A stretch of 64,000 bases of DNA from JBKHYJ01 sp046565505 (GTDB taxonomy: Bacteria > Acidobacteriota > Blastocatellia > UBA7656). Below the pieces are notes generated by a model. It searched no databases. It saw nothing but the letters and a program-made list of their open reading frames with translations, and was not told the origin of the DNA. The DNA is taken from contig JBKHYJ010000028.1 of assembly GCA_046565505.1 (NCBI GenBank), positions 62,001-126,000 of the forward strand, read 5' to 3'. Both the position numbers and the translations under genes were made by a program. Below, in pieces: positions 25,286 through 34,808 of this stretch (position 1 is the stretch's first letter; each line of letters opens with the position of its first letter).

Positions 25286-25407
25286 GGGCACGCCCTTCCG
25301 AAAGCATTCTCTTCGCGCCGGCGCTAATTGTAAAGCTGAGCACAGGTCCCGCGGCCGGCCGAGGGGGCGCAGGCACGCGCCCCCGGCCGGTACGACCGGA
25401 TCGCAGG

Positions 25408-26541
25408 TCAGTGGAGCAGTATTGAATTCTTCGTAACTATGTCGTTGTAAGATTCGCACTCGCCGCTCGCGCACTGCTTGAGCAAGTCTTCTATGCGCTG
25501 TAGCAGCTGCGTGCTGAAGTGGTTCGCCTCCGCCTGCGGGTGCGGCGGCGCGTAATAGTTGAAGTAGCTGCGGATCATCAGGCTGCGGCCATCTATGGGG
25601 AGTTGCTTGAGGTTCTCGACGAACTTGTCGAAGGTCCCCTGGCGCTGGAGGTAAAACTCTATGTTCGAGACGTAGAACGCCGACACGCGCTCCTTCATTT
25701 CCGCGACGTATTGCCCTATCGCCTTGAGCGCCTGCGGGCCCGACAGGTCGCCGACGACGGGTACTATCAGGTCTTGTTCTTCGAGGCGCTTGAGGAACTG
25801 GAAATCGTCCTCCGAGTTGAAATAATTCTGCATCTGTCCCGACAGGTCATGCTCTAGAAGGAGGTCGCGGTAGGTCGGGTAAATAGAGCGCGGCGGCCTG
25901 TGGTAACTCGAATAGCGTATGTCCAGCCCCGCGCTGAAGAACGCGCGGTGAATCTTCACGATAGTGTCCAGGTCCGTCTGCGACAGCGTGAAACCGTACT
26001 TCTGCACGTCCTGTTTTACGTTCGCCGAAGTCTTCTCGAACAGCTTCGGGTCGGAGGCCGTCCCGTCTATGTAATCGACCAGCTCTTTGACGGGCCGCTG
26101 CTCCCACCCTTTATTCTTAGGGAACGGCTTGCCGAAGAAATTGCACAGGTACTCGATCCGATTACGGGACCGCGCGAAGAGGGCCTTGAACAGCAGGTGC
26201 TGGAGCAGGTTGTCGCGCCGGATGTCTATAATGATAGCCATGCGCGGGCGAATCTTCGAGATGTAAGTAAAGTTCTGGTCCGGCCCGACGCCGACGTAAA
26301 CCCCGCCCGACACGCCTAGCTCGCGCAGCTTCCCTAAGACATGCATGTAGGAAGTCTCGTTCGAGATCAGGTTATCCGAGTCGAAGTAGCCGCCCTGCTC
26401 GGACAACCTGTTCGACAGCGCGGCGAATGCTTTGTGATCCTTCGCCGGGCGCGGCGCGCATATGACGGCCGGCCCGAGCAGGGCGACCAGCAGGCTCGCC
26501 GCCAGGAAGTAGTTAAAGGGTTTTGCCGTTCTTTTCATCAA
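25408..26541 (-). CDS. Secreted protein with Rossmann-like glycine-rich motif, unknown function
   Basis: A 377-residue protein with an N-terminal signal or anchor (hydrophobic residues 10-30). GGVYVGVGPDQNFTYISKIR followed by MAIIIDIRRDN resembles the nucleotide-binding turn and acidic strand end of class-I methyltransferases, though it is predicted to be outside the cytoplasm. From memory it matches a conserved family represented by Leptospira LIC_10091; this needs a search. It follows the DUF4175 gene by 28 bp, so it is probably the distal gene of the MoxR-VWA operon. Confidence 0.72.
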   Translation of the reverse strand: MMKRTAKPFNYFLAASLLVALLGPAVICAPRPAKDHKAFAALSNRLSEQGGYFDSDNLISNETSYMHVLGKLRELGVSGGVYVGVGPDQNFTYISKIRPRMAIIIDIRRDNLLQHLLFKALFARSRNRIEYLCNFFGKPFPKNKGWEQRPVKELVDYIDGTASDPKLFEKTSANVKQDVQKYGFTLSQTDLDTIVKIHRAFFSAGLDIRYSSYHRPPRSIYPTYRDLLLEHDLSGQMQNYFNSEDDFQFLKRLEEQDLIVPVVGDLSGPQALKAIGQYVAEMKERVSAFYVSNIEFYLQRQGTFDKFVENLKQLPIDGRSLMIRSYFNYYAPPHPQAEANHFSTQLLQRIEDLLKQCASGECESYNDIVTKNSILLH

Positions 26542-26569
26542 TCGTCCCTCGGTAGATTAATAATCGGGT

Positions 26570-29500
26570 TCATGGCTTTGATTCCGGCGAGCGGGCCGAC
26601 AGCCGCCGGTAGTAATCCTCAATCATCTTGCGATAACGGTCCGGGGCCTCCCCGTCGCTGAACGCGCCGGAGCCATTGTTGCCCAGCTTCGCCTGAAGCC
26701 GCCTCGCCAGCTCGACCTCCAACTGACGCAGCGGGTCTATGACTTCACTCTTCAGCGCGGCCAATTGCGACGGGTCGCTGAAGGCGTCCGGGTTAATGCG
26801 GCGCAACTGCTCTATGACGCGGTTTAGGTCGCGCGCCAGGTCCGAGTTGCGGCCGAGCGATTTGCGCAACTCCTCCGCCTCGCCGAGCCGCTCGCGAATC
26901 TCGCTTTCGAGCTGCCGCTGGCCCCCGCGAGGCGGGCCGCCGGCCGCCGCCGTCGCCTGCTGGGTTTCGCCCGCGGCCTGTCCCCCTGCCTGGCTCGCTT
27001 GTTGGCCCCCCTGCTCGCTGCGGCCTTGTTGCCCCTGCGCCGATTGCTGGCCGGACTGGCTTTGTTGTCCGGCCTGATTCTGTTGCCCGCGCGATTGCCG
27101 CCCCTGCCGGCCGCCCGGCTGCTGCCCCTGCTGCCCTTGCTGGCCGGAGTCTCGCTGCCCCTGTTGACCCTGCTGGCCGCCCGGCTGCTGCCCCTGTTGG
27201 TCCTGCTGCACGCCCTGCGCCTGTTGGCCTTGCGCCTGCTGGCCGCCGCGCTGCTGCCCCCTCCTGCCCTGGGACTGGCTCCTGGAGCCATTTTGAGCCT
27301 GCTGCTGTCCAGGTTGACCTTGGCGTTCGCCGCCTTGATCCTGCCGCCCGGCCTGGCCCTGCTGCCCGCCATTCTGCTGCCGCCCGTTTTGTTGCTGCCC
27401 GCCCTGCTGCTGGCCGTTCTGCTGGCCCTGTTGAGACTGGCCCTGGTCGCCTGATTCCATCCTGCGGCGGAGCGATTCGAGGTTATCTGCAAGCTCGCGC
27501 GCACGGTTGAGGGCGTCTTCAAGTCCTTCGCCCTGTGACCGGCGCGACGCCCCGCCTTCCGCCGCCTGTAGGTTCTTGAGCACCTGTTCTATGTTTCCCC
27601 GGATGGTGCGCTCGCGCTCGCGGGCCTGTTCGTACCACCCATTCTCTATCATCTGATTATTCTGCCGGATGCGGTCGGGGATTCTGTTATTGCGGATCGC
27701 ACCGGCGGCTTCGCGCAGCTTATCGCCGGCCTGCTGGCGGTCGCCGCTCATCGCGCGGGCTGTCTGATCTATGTCCCGTTCGAGGCCGGCAATCTGGTCC
27801 GCGAGCGCCTGCTTCCGCTCGCCTAGCTGCTCCTTCTTCTCTTCGCTCACGGCCGCCGCCTGGCCGTTCTGGCCGGCGCGCGCGAGCTCTTCGACCCCGC
27901 GCGCGATCTGGTCTTGCCGCTTCAGCGCGTCCTCCGCCTGCTGGCGTAGCTGCTGCACGCTCTGCTGCGCGCCGGCCCGCCCCGACGACTCCACCATCCG
28001 CCGCGCCTGTTCGAGCCGCTCCAGCGCACGCATCGCCTGCGCGTTCGCCTCCGAGTTTGCCTGCGACGAGGAGGGCGATTGCGAAGGTTGCGAGGATGAT
28101 GATTGAGATGAGGCGGCTTGCGAGCGCCGCATCTCGTCGGCGGACTGCTGCAACTGTCGCGCGGCCTCCTGTAGCTTCTGGTCGCGGCGGTCGCGCGAAA
28201 GCCGCTCAAGCTCGCGCGCCATCTTCTCGGCCTCTTCGATCATCTCCTGCTGCTGCCGCTGCGAGCCGCCTCCGCCCCCGCCTCCGCCCTGCATCTGCGA
28301 GCGCATACGCTGCTCGACCTGTTGCTGCTGGCGGCGCGCAAGCTCCTGCAACCGCCGCGCGAGTTCGTCTTGCTGCTGCGCGGCCTGCGCCTGTTGCTCG
28401 CGCTGCACCGTCTCGTACTGGTTCTTCATCTTGTCGAGTTGAAGCTCGAACAAGTCGGCGAGGTCCTTTTCGTCCTGCTGGCCGCCCTGCCCCTGGCCGC
28501 CGCCCTGCGCGATTTGCATCTCGCGGAAGATGGCTTCGGCGCGCAGCAGTTGTTGCAGCGCGCGCTGTTCGGGCGCGAGCGCCTCCCTGGTCTTCTGCGA
28601 TTTGAGCTCCGCGATGGCGCCCGCCATCTCCTTGGAGGCCTGGGTGACGTACTCTATGAGCTTCGCGAAATCGGACTGCTCGCTGATGCGGTCGCCCAGG
28701 CGGCGGCGTATCCGCTCGGCCAGCGCCTCGGCGTCTTTCTTGAGCTTCTCCTGGCTCAAGGTGACCGTACCGAAATTCTCTTCCTTCTCCTGGGGCGTGT
28801 AGCCGGGCAGCTCCCGCTGTACCCGAAACGTGCCGGCGATGATCTCGCGCTGCCGCCGCGTGAGCGCGTTGGATTCCTGGTCGCCGCCGCCCTCGCCCCC
28901 CTGCTGCTGGGCCTGCCTGAACTCGCGGTCGAACGGCCGCACTTCGAGGAAGTAGATGTCGCTCGTCGATTCGTGCCCGCCGTCGGCCGCGTTATTGTCG
29001 CGCGCCTTCGCGTAGTAAGAGATGAAATCGCCCGGCTGTAGCCCGAACTCTTCGAGGAAGAACGTGTGCGCGCCCGAAAGCGTCTTCGGCGAGTCGCTCC
29101 TGAGGTCTTGCAGCTTCACGTGCTTCTCTTCGCCCCCATTCACGGAGTAGTAAAGCTCGATCCCTGCGACCCCGTAATCGTCCTCCGCGCGGACCTGCGC
29201 GAAGATTTCCTGTATGCTCGTCACCTTCATGTCGCGGCCGGGCTTATCGATGATCACGCTCGGGAGGTGATCTTCGAGCACAGTGATGTCGTATTCGTTC
29301 GAGCCGTTATAGCGTTCGCCATCCTCGCCCGTCAGCTCTATGCGGTACGTGCCGTTCCGCTTGACGGTTATCTGGCCGACGAATAACTCGTCGTCGTTGC
29401 GGCTCATCTCAACCTTCGTCCCATCGCTGACGACGATGCGCGCGGACTTGGGGTCGCCAGTCATCCGCGCGATGACGTGAACGACCGTCCCCTTGAGCGC

Positions 29501-30424
29501 CGCTATCTCGCCCGCGTTCTCGATCTTCTTGCTCGCGAGCCGCGTGTACGCGGGGAAGTTCAGCACGAGGTCTATCTGCTTTACGAAGGGGAGGTCCGCG
29601 ACTTCGAGCATGAACTCTGGCGAGCGGACGCCCTTCGATTCGACGTAATAAGCCACCGAGTCTTGGATGTTGAAGATGACGTGTTGGAACTCGCCGCCGG
29701 CCTTGCCCGGCTCCATCACCTGCGCGACCCAGTTCTCCGACCCCTGCTTTCGGACGAAGACCTGCGCCAGGTCAGAATCGAAACCTGAAAGCGCCGCTTT
29801 GATCTTCTGGTCAGAGCCGCGCGGCGCGCGGGCGGTGCCGGGGCTGACGTTTATGAACATCGCGTCGGCCGATACGGCCTCGCCCGCCGAGTAGAGCGCG
29901 GACATCCCCGTGGAGACGGGCGACGGCCCCAGAAATATCGTAGCGATCAGCGCGACCAGGATCGCGGCGGCTACGCCCCCGAACATGTAAGCCTGGCGCG
30001 GGTCGACCACGCGGTCCGCCTTGACCCCCGAGCAGCGCTCGGAGGTGTCTGTGAAGAGGCGCGCCACGATGGCGGGTGACGCGTCGCGCGGGCTTTCTGA
30101 AAACTCTACGGAAGTGGCGAGGCGGTCGCCGAGCGCGCACTTCTCTTCGATGAGCCGCGCCACCTGCGCATCGCCCAGGCGGGAGCGCAGCGGCCTGGCG
30201 ACGAACAAGCAGGCTGAGGCGACCCCGAACACCAGCGGCAAGAATCGTAGAATGACGAGCGCCGCCGGCCTGTGACTTAAACGTCCCGCGGCGATGGCTG
30301 AAAGCACGAGCGAGACCGCGAAGACGGCCAGGGTGATGGCCGCCCCTCGCAAGACGCGGCGCGCCTTGATGCGAGAGCGGACCTGCGCGATCAATTCATT
30401 CAGGTTCTTAGTCTGAGGACTCAT
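26570..30424 (-). CDS. Large DUF4175-like membrane protein with Gln/Gly-rich region
   Basis: A 1284-residue protein. Two membrane helices lie at about residues 22-50 and 57-78 and another near 150-170. Residues 180-480 are beta-rich, extracytoplasmic, with FISYYAKARDNNAADGGHES near the end. Residues 520-980 are long charged helices probably forming coiled coils, with several Gln-rich patches. Residues about 985-1165 are a low-complexity stretch dominated by Gln and Gly. A conserved helical tail follows. The architecture matches DUF4175 proteins found in MoxR/BatA/DUF58 clusters of Bacteroidota, Planctomycetota and Acidobacteriota. Probably an envelope scaffold of the MoxR-VWA system. It has 121 bp to the BatA-like gene upstream. 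Confidence 0.82.
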   Translation of the reverse strand: MSPQTKNLNELIAQVRSRIKARRVLRGAAITLAVFAVSLVLSAIAAGRLSHRPAALVILRFLPLVFGVASACLFVARPLRSRLGDAQVARLIEEKCALGDRLATSVEFSESPRDASPAIVARLFTDTSERCSGVKADRVVDPRQAYMFGGVAAAILVALIATIFLGPSPVSTGMSALYSAGEAVSADAMFINVSPGTARAPRGSDQKIKAALSGFDSDLAQVFVRKQGSENWVAQVMEPGKAGGEFQHVIFNIQDSVAYYVESKGVRSPEFMLEVADLPFVKQIDLVLNFPAYTRLASKKIENAGEIAALKGTVVHVIARMTGDPKSARIVVSDGTKVEMSRNDDELFVGQITVKRNGTYRIELTGEDGERYNGSNEYDITVLEDHLPSVIIDKPGRDMKVTSIQEIFAQVRAEDDYGVAGIELYYSVNGGEEKHVKLQDLRSDSPKTLSGAHTFFLEEFGLQPGDFISYYAKARDNNAADGGHESTSDIYFLEVRPFDREFRQAQQQGGEGGGDQESNALTRRQREIIAGTFRVQRELPGYTPQEKEENFGTVTLSQEKLKKDAEALAERIRRRLGDRISEQSDFAKLIEYVTQASKEMAGAIAELKSQKTREALAPEQRALQQLLRAEAIFREMQIAQGGGQGQGGQQDEKDLADLFELQLDKMKNQYETVQREQQAQAAQQQDELARRLQELARRQQQQVEQRMRSQMQGGGGGGGGSQRQQQEMIEEAEKMARELERLSRDRRDQKLQEAARQLQQSADEMRRSQAASSQSSSSQPSQSPSSSQANSEANAQAMRALERLEQARRMVESSGRAGAQQSVQQLRQQAEDALKRQDQIARGVEELARAGQNGQAAAVSEEKKEQLGERKQALADQIAGLERDIDQTARAMSGDRQQAGDKLREAAGAIRNNRIPDRIRQNNQMIENGWYEQARERERTIRGNIEQVLKNLQAAEGGASRRSQGEGLEDALNRARELADNLESLRRRMESGDQGQSQQGQQNGQQQGGQQQNGRQQNGGQQGQAGRQDQGGERQGQPGQQQAQNGSRSQSQGRRGQQRGGQQAQGQQAQGVQQDQQGQQPGGQQGQQGQRDSGQQGQQGQQPGGRQGRQSRGQQNQAGQQSQSGQQSAQGQQGRSEQGGQQASQAGGQAAGETQQATAAAGGPPRGGQRQLESEIRERLGEAEELRKSLGRNSDLARDLNRVIEQLRRINPDAFSDPSQLAALKSEVIDPLRQLEVELARRLQAKLGNNGSGAFSDGEAPDRYRKMIEDYYRRLSARSPESKP
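26930..27460 (-). repeat. Gln/Gly-rich low-complexity coding region
   Basis: A simple-sequence stretch inside the DUF4175-like gene, made of CAG/CAA and GGC-type codons coding repeats such as GQQGQQ and GQQQNGQ. It is prone to slippage and makes long spurious reading frames on both strands. Confidence 0.85.
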
Positions 30425-30545
30425 TCTACGACCCCCTCGTTACGAGTGCTGAAAGTATAATCCACGAAGGGCGCGAAGAACACAAAGGTTCCGGGCTGCT
30501 TCGCGCCGCCCCGCCTTCCCGCGGCTTATCCGCGTCCCGCGCGGA

Positions 30546-32585
30546 TCACCCGACCAGCTTCGCGATTCGTATCCTCCGCGCGAGCACGGCCTCCGCGACG
30601 AACAGCGCCAGCGACAAAAGCAGAAGCGGCAGCCACAATCGCTGCTTCGCCTCGACCTCTTCCGCGCTCAAAGACGATGGCGCGACCTCCGGCGCGGACC
30701 TGTCGGCCGGCCTGGGCGAAACGCTCGCGACGAACTCGTCGAGATTGAGCCTGGCGAAATCAGACTCCTTCCGGTCCACGTTGACGGCGCGCTGGTCCAG
30801 GCGGGTCCGGTAGCGCATCTTGTAGAAGCCTTGCTCGGCCCCTTCGACGGACAGCCCGCCCTCGGAATTCCTGCGCGAGTCGCTGACGCGGCCGCCGGAT
30901 GGGGTTTCAATCGCGGGCAGCGCCCCATCGGCGTCGGGCGGCGCGGTGAATACCTGCCCGATAATGTAAGAGGATGTCGCTTCGCGCCCGCCCAGGTATT
31001 CGAGCATCTGCCGGACTAGCGGCAGGAACATCGGCGTCAGCGGCAAGTCATTCCACGCCGTGTCGAGCGAAGTGTTCAAGAGCAAAACCTTGCCCCTCCC
31101 CGCGGACCCTTCGACCAGGATGGGGGAGCCGTCGTCGAGCGCCGCTATGGTCATCGCGCCTTCGGCGGCCGTCGCCCTGTGGTAAGCGTAAACCCGCGTG
31201 GAGGTGAATCGCCCGCTGCGCGCGAACGGGCCGAAGATCGGGTGGTCTGTTTTCACCTGACTCATCAACGCGTACCCGCGCGACTGGACGGCCTCCCCGA
31301 GCTGCGCGGGCGTCACGCCGGCGAAGGCGCGGTTGAACTCGCCCGGGTCCGTGTGCTTGCCGGCCGCGACGACCAGCCCCCCGCCGCGCTCCGCGAAGCC
31401 CCTTAGCGCCGCCGCGAGCGCGTCGCCGATGCCGGCAGCGTCGTTGACTATCACCGCCCGGTACTGGTCAAGCTCTGAGGGGTTCACCGTGCCGGGGGTT
31501 TTCAGGGTGATCGCGTGCTGGTTATTCTCGCCGGCCTCCAGGGACTGCTTTATGAAGAAGCTCTCGCTCCGCCCCCTGACCGCCGTTTCTATGACCAGGA
31601 CTTTGGTCTGGTTCTCGCGCCTGATCGTGAAGAAGAATTTGTTGTCGAGCGGGAACCCGTCGCCCGATATTTCGACGGTCGCGCCATTGGACCCTTCGGG
31701 CACGTTGAACCCCGTAAACTCTATGGCCTGCGAGGCGCCCGCTTCCAGATTCAACTGCCGCCGCTCGACCGTCAGGTCGTTGAGCTTTAATTCGACGGCG
31801 GCGTCGCGTGCGGCCTCCGCGCCGAAGTTGTTGACGCGGGCGACGACTTTCCCCGCGTACTTCTGCGCGTACACGACCGGGTCTGCTTTGACCTCGGACA
31901 CGGCGAGGTTGGTCGGGCTGGCGTCGGACACGTCGATGGGTATGAGCTTGACCCCGGGCGGGACCTTGATCGGAGTGGCCGCGCGGTTCCACCCCGCTTC
32001 TTGAAAGTCTGAGATGAGATGAATCTTCCGCTCGCCGCCTTCCGCGTCTTTCAACAGCGCGACGGCCGCTTGAATGGCCTGTAGGTAGTCTGTCGTCCCG
32101 AGCCCCGGCTGCGCCCGGTCGAGGGCCGCGAGCGCCTCTGCGCGCTCCGCCTTGAGCGGCATGAGGATTTCATAACCCTGTGAAAATAGCACCAGGGCCG
32201 TCTGCTCGTCGGCCGCCATGCCGCCGATCACTTCGCGCGCGGCCTGCTTGGCGCGGGCGAACACGTCGCCGTACCGCGTGCTGTATGAGCCGTCGATAAG
32301 GATTACGCTCGCGGCGCGGCCGGACGCCGCGGAGACCGGCCTGGGCGTCGTAAAGTAGGGGCGCGAAAAAGCGAAGGCGAGCAGCAGGAGCGCCGCGGAC
32401 CTCAAGGCCAGCAGCAGGAGGTTGCGCAGCCGGCGCTTGCGAATCGTCTTCTGCTCTATGCGCCGCAGGAACATCAGCGAAGGGTATTGAACCTTCACCG
32501 CCCTCGTGCGCCTGACCAGGTGCACGAGCACGGGCAGCCCCGCCGCCAACGCCCCCAGCAAAAAGATCGGATTCAGGAATGCCAT
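30546..32585 (-). CDS. BatA/VWA domain membrane protein
   Basis: A 679-residue protein. The N-terminus MAFLNPIFLLGALAAGLPVL with LVHLVRRTRAVKVQYPSLMF is the BatA (aerotolerance regulator N-terminal) domain, with helices near residues 5-25 and 57-77. A von Willebrand A domain follows with the metal-site motif DGSYS at about residue 97. Residues 230-600 are mixed beta regions including a class-I amidotransferase-like segment (VIVNDAAGIGDALAAALRGF). One C-terminal helix lies at about 650-670. VWA domains bind Mg-dependent partners and typically work with MoxR ATPases. It is part of the MoxR-DUF58 operon. Confidence 0.87.
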   Translation of the reverse strand: MAFLNPIFLLGALAAGLPVLVHLVRRTRAVKVQYPSLMFLRRIEQKTIRKRRLRNLLLLALRSAALLLLAFAFSRPYFTTPRPVSAASGRAASVILIDGSYSTRYGDVFARAKQAAREVIGGMAADEQTALVLFSQGYEILMPLKAERAEALAALDRAQPGLGTTDYLQAIQAAVALLKDAEGGERKIHLISDFQEAGWNRAATPIKVPPGVKLIPIDVSDASPTNLAVSEVKADPVVYAQKYAGKVVARVNNFGAEAARDAAVELKLNDLTVERRQLNLEAGASQAIEFTGFNVPEGSNGATVEISGDGFPLDNKFFFTIRRENQTKVLVIETAVRGRSESFFIKQSLEAGENNQHAITLKTPGTVNPSELDQYRAVIVNDAAGIGDALAAALRGFAERGGGLVVAAGKHTDPGEFNRAFAGVTPAQLGEAVQSRGYALMSQVKTDHPIFGPFARSGRFTSTRVYAYHRATAAEGAMTIAALDDGSPILVEGSAGRGKVLLLNTSLDTAWNDLPLTPMFLPLVRQMLEYLGGREATSSYIIGQVFTAPPDADGALPAIETPSGGRVSDSRRNSEGGLSVEGAEQGFYKMRYRTRLDQRAVNVDRKESDFARLNLDEFVASVSPRPADRSAPEVAPSSLSAEEVEAKQRLWLPLLLLSLALFVAEAVLARRIRIAKLVG

Positions 32586-32758
32586 AGTTTAAGAATCAGT
32601 GAGAGCCTGCCACAGCAAGCCGGAAACATTCGGCCCGCGCGCGCAACGTCATAAGTAATCAGCGCCCGCCGCCCGGCCTCCGCGCCCGTACTTGAAACTA
32701 CCGGCCGCTTCTTTCTAACTCGATCCCCAGGCCGCGGGCCGGGCGCGACTGCCGCCCG

Positions 32759-33667
32759 TCAACCGAATTGCGAGCGGCGCGAGAGGTACGAAAACAGCGC
32801 GCGGTCGAGCGGCTCCGAGGTCCGCAGCAATTCGTAATCGATGCGGTTGCGGGCTGCGCCTTCGCTCAGCGCGTCCACGTGCGCGCGAATGGCGCGCAGG
32901 TACTCGTCGCGCAGCACGTCGGGCAGCACGTGTAGCTGCTCCTCGGTCTCGCTGTCTTCGAGCACGAGCGGCTCGTCGAAATCGAAGTCCATCTCCTGCC
33001 TGTCCATGACATGAAAAACTATGACGTCGTTCCCCCTGAAACGCAGGTGCTCTAGCCCCTCGATCAGGCGGTCGGGCTCGTCGTAAAGGTCCGATATGAG
33101 CACCACTACCCCGCGCCGCGTGAGCAGCTCGGCCATGCGGTGGAGTTGTTCGGAGAGCGCGGTCCCGCGGCCCGGGGTGAGCCGCTCGATGACGCCCAGT
33201 ACGGTCCTGAGGTGGCCCGACCGAGAGCTGGCCGGGACATGCTCGACCATCTCCTCGTCGAATGCGCCCAGGCCGACAGAGTCGTGCTGCCGCACGCCCA
33301 GGTAGGCGAGCGAGGACGCGAGGTACTGCGCGTACTGAAGCTTCGTCACCTCGCCGCTGGCGTAGCCCATCGACGCGCTCGCGTCGACGAGCAGGTGTAT
33401 CTGCGCGTTCGTGTCGCCTTCATACTTTTTGATGTAGTAGCGGTCCGTGCGCGCGAGCAGTTTCCAGTCCAGGTGGCGCAGGTCGTCGCCCGGCATGTAC
33501 TGGCGGTGCTCGGCGAAGTCTGTAGAAAAGCCCAGGTGCGGCGAGCGGTGGAGGCCGGAGATGAACCCCTCGACGACGGAACGCGCGACGAGTTCGAGCG
33601 AGCTGATCCGCGCCAGTATCTCGGGCGCCAGGAATTGAGCCCCGGTCTGTTGGCCGCTCTGAACCAT
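32759..33667 (-). CDS. DUF58 domain protein
   Basis: A 302-residue cytoplasmic protein. The DUF58 signature is FAEHRQYMPGDDLRHLDWKL (about residues 51-70), followed by KKYEGDTNAQIHLLVDASASM, in which DASAS is a VWA-type metal site. DUF58 proteins are nearly always paired with MoxR AAA+ ATPases and are thought to be their clients or adaptors. It starts 9 bp after the MoxR stop, so the two are co-translated. No membrane segment is seen, unlike longer DUF58 proteins. Confidence 0.92.
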   Translation of the reverse strand: MVQSGQQTGAQFLAPEILARISSLELVARSVVEGFISGLHRSPHLGFSTDFAEHRQYMPGDDLRHLDWKLLARTDRYYIKKYEGDTNAQIHLLVDASASMGYASGEVTKLQYAQYLASSLAYLGVRQHDSVGLGAFDEEMVEHVPASSRSGHLRTVLGVIERLTPGRGTALSEQLHRMAELLTRRGVVVLISDLYDEPDRLIEGLEHLRFRGNDVIVFHVMDRQEMDFDFDEPLVLEDSETEEQLHVLPDVLRDEYLRAIRAHVDALSEGAARNRIDYELLRTSEPLDRALFSYLSRRSQFG

Positions 33668-33676
33668 GTTAACCCT

Positions 33677-34699
33677 CTACAGCCCTGACTTCGGCTCGGG
33701 CACCGTCTCGATCAGGCGGCGGATGACGTCGTCAGGCTTCACCCTCTCGGACTCCGCATGGAAGTTCAGCAGGATGCGGTGGCGAAGGATCGGGTAGGCG
33801 AGCGCGCGCACGTCCTCTACCGAAACATTGTACCGGCCCATCATGACGGCGCGGGCCTTGCCGCCGAGTATTAAAAACTGCGAGGCCCTCAGGCTCGCGC
33901 CCCAGTTCACCCACCGGCGTATGAAATCCGGGGACGAGTCGGCGAGCGGGCGGCTGGCGCCTACGAGCCGGACCGCGTATCGCGTGACGGATTCGGCGGC
34001 GGGCACGCGGCGGACGAGGCGCTGGAACGCGAGTATGTCTTCGCCCGTCACGTTGCGCTCGAAGCTGAAGTCCTGGACGGAGGTCGTGCGGCTCACCACG
34101 TCAACCTCGTCGTCCTCGCTGAGGTAGCCTATCTTGATGTTGAACATGAACCTGTCGAGCTGAGCTTCCGGCAGCGGGTACGTGCCTTCCATCTCGATTG
34201 GGTTCTGGGTCGCCAGCACGTAGAAGGGCCTGGGCAGTTGGTAGGTCGTGCCCTGGATAGTGACGCTGCCTTCCTGCATAGCCTCAAGCAGCGCGGCCTG
34301 GGTCTTCGGCGGCGTGCGGTTGATCTCGTCGGCGAGGATGATGTTGGCGAACAGCGGCCCCTGGATGAATTCGAGCCTGCGGCGGCCGGTCGCGCGGTCC
34401 TCCTCGATTATGTCGGTCCCCGTTATGTCGGAAGGCATCAGGTCCGGCGTGAATTGAATGCGCTTGAATGATAGGTCGAGGACGTTTGCGACCGTGCGTA
34501 TGAGCAGCGTCTTGGCGAGCCCCGGCACGCCCGTCACGAGCGAGTGCCCCCCGACGAACAGCGAGATGAGCGTCTGGTCCACGACTTCATCCTGGGCGAT
34601 TATGACCTTCTGCACTTCGCTGCGAATCTGGTCGCGCGCGGCAATGAGCTTCTCCAACAGCTCGTCTTCCCTGATTACTTCTTGAGCATCTATCGCCAT
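33677..34699 (-). CDS. MoxR-family AAA+ ATPase
   Basis: A 340-residue MoxR chaperone-type ATPase. Walker A is GVPGLAKTLL (about residues 58-67), Walker B IILADEINRTPPKTQAALLE (about 118-137), sensor 1 LATQNPIEMEGTYPLPEAQL and the C-terminal lid are all present. MoxR ATPases help mature or activate partner complexes through VWA proteins. Here the partners would be the DUF58, BatA-VWA and DUF4175 proteins coded directly downstream. It is the central enzyme of the 26-42 kb cluster. Confidence 0.94.
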   Translation of the reverse strand: MAIDAQEVIREDELLEKLIAARDQIRSEVQKVIIAQDEVVDQTLISLFVGGHSLVTGVPGLAKTLLIRTVANVLDLSFKRIQFTPDLMPSDITGTDIIEEDRATGRRRLEFIQGPLFANIILADEINRTPPKTQAALLEAMQEGSVTIQGTTYQLPRPFYVLATQNPIEMEGTYPLPEAQLDRFMFNIKIGYLSEDDEVDVVSRTTSVQDFSFERNVTGEDILAFQRLVRRVPAAESVTRYAVRLVGASRPLADSSPDFIRRWVNWGASLRASQFLILGGKARAVMMGRYNVSVEDVRALAYPILRHRILLNFHAESERVKPDDVIRRLIETVPEPKSGL

Positions 34700-34808
34700 T
34701 CTCGCCCCTTCTATGGTTAAGCGCCGTTTCGCCCGCGGAGGTTCCGCCCCCGCTTCAGGCTCCGGCTCCCGCGTTCGCCTTCGGCCGCCTCGCTTCCGTC
34801 GTTCAACT

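Noticed and set aside
26930..27460. Possible tandem-repeat or CRISPR-like array
   Set aside because: It is irregular codon-level low complexity within an open reading frame, with no uniform repeats and spacers.
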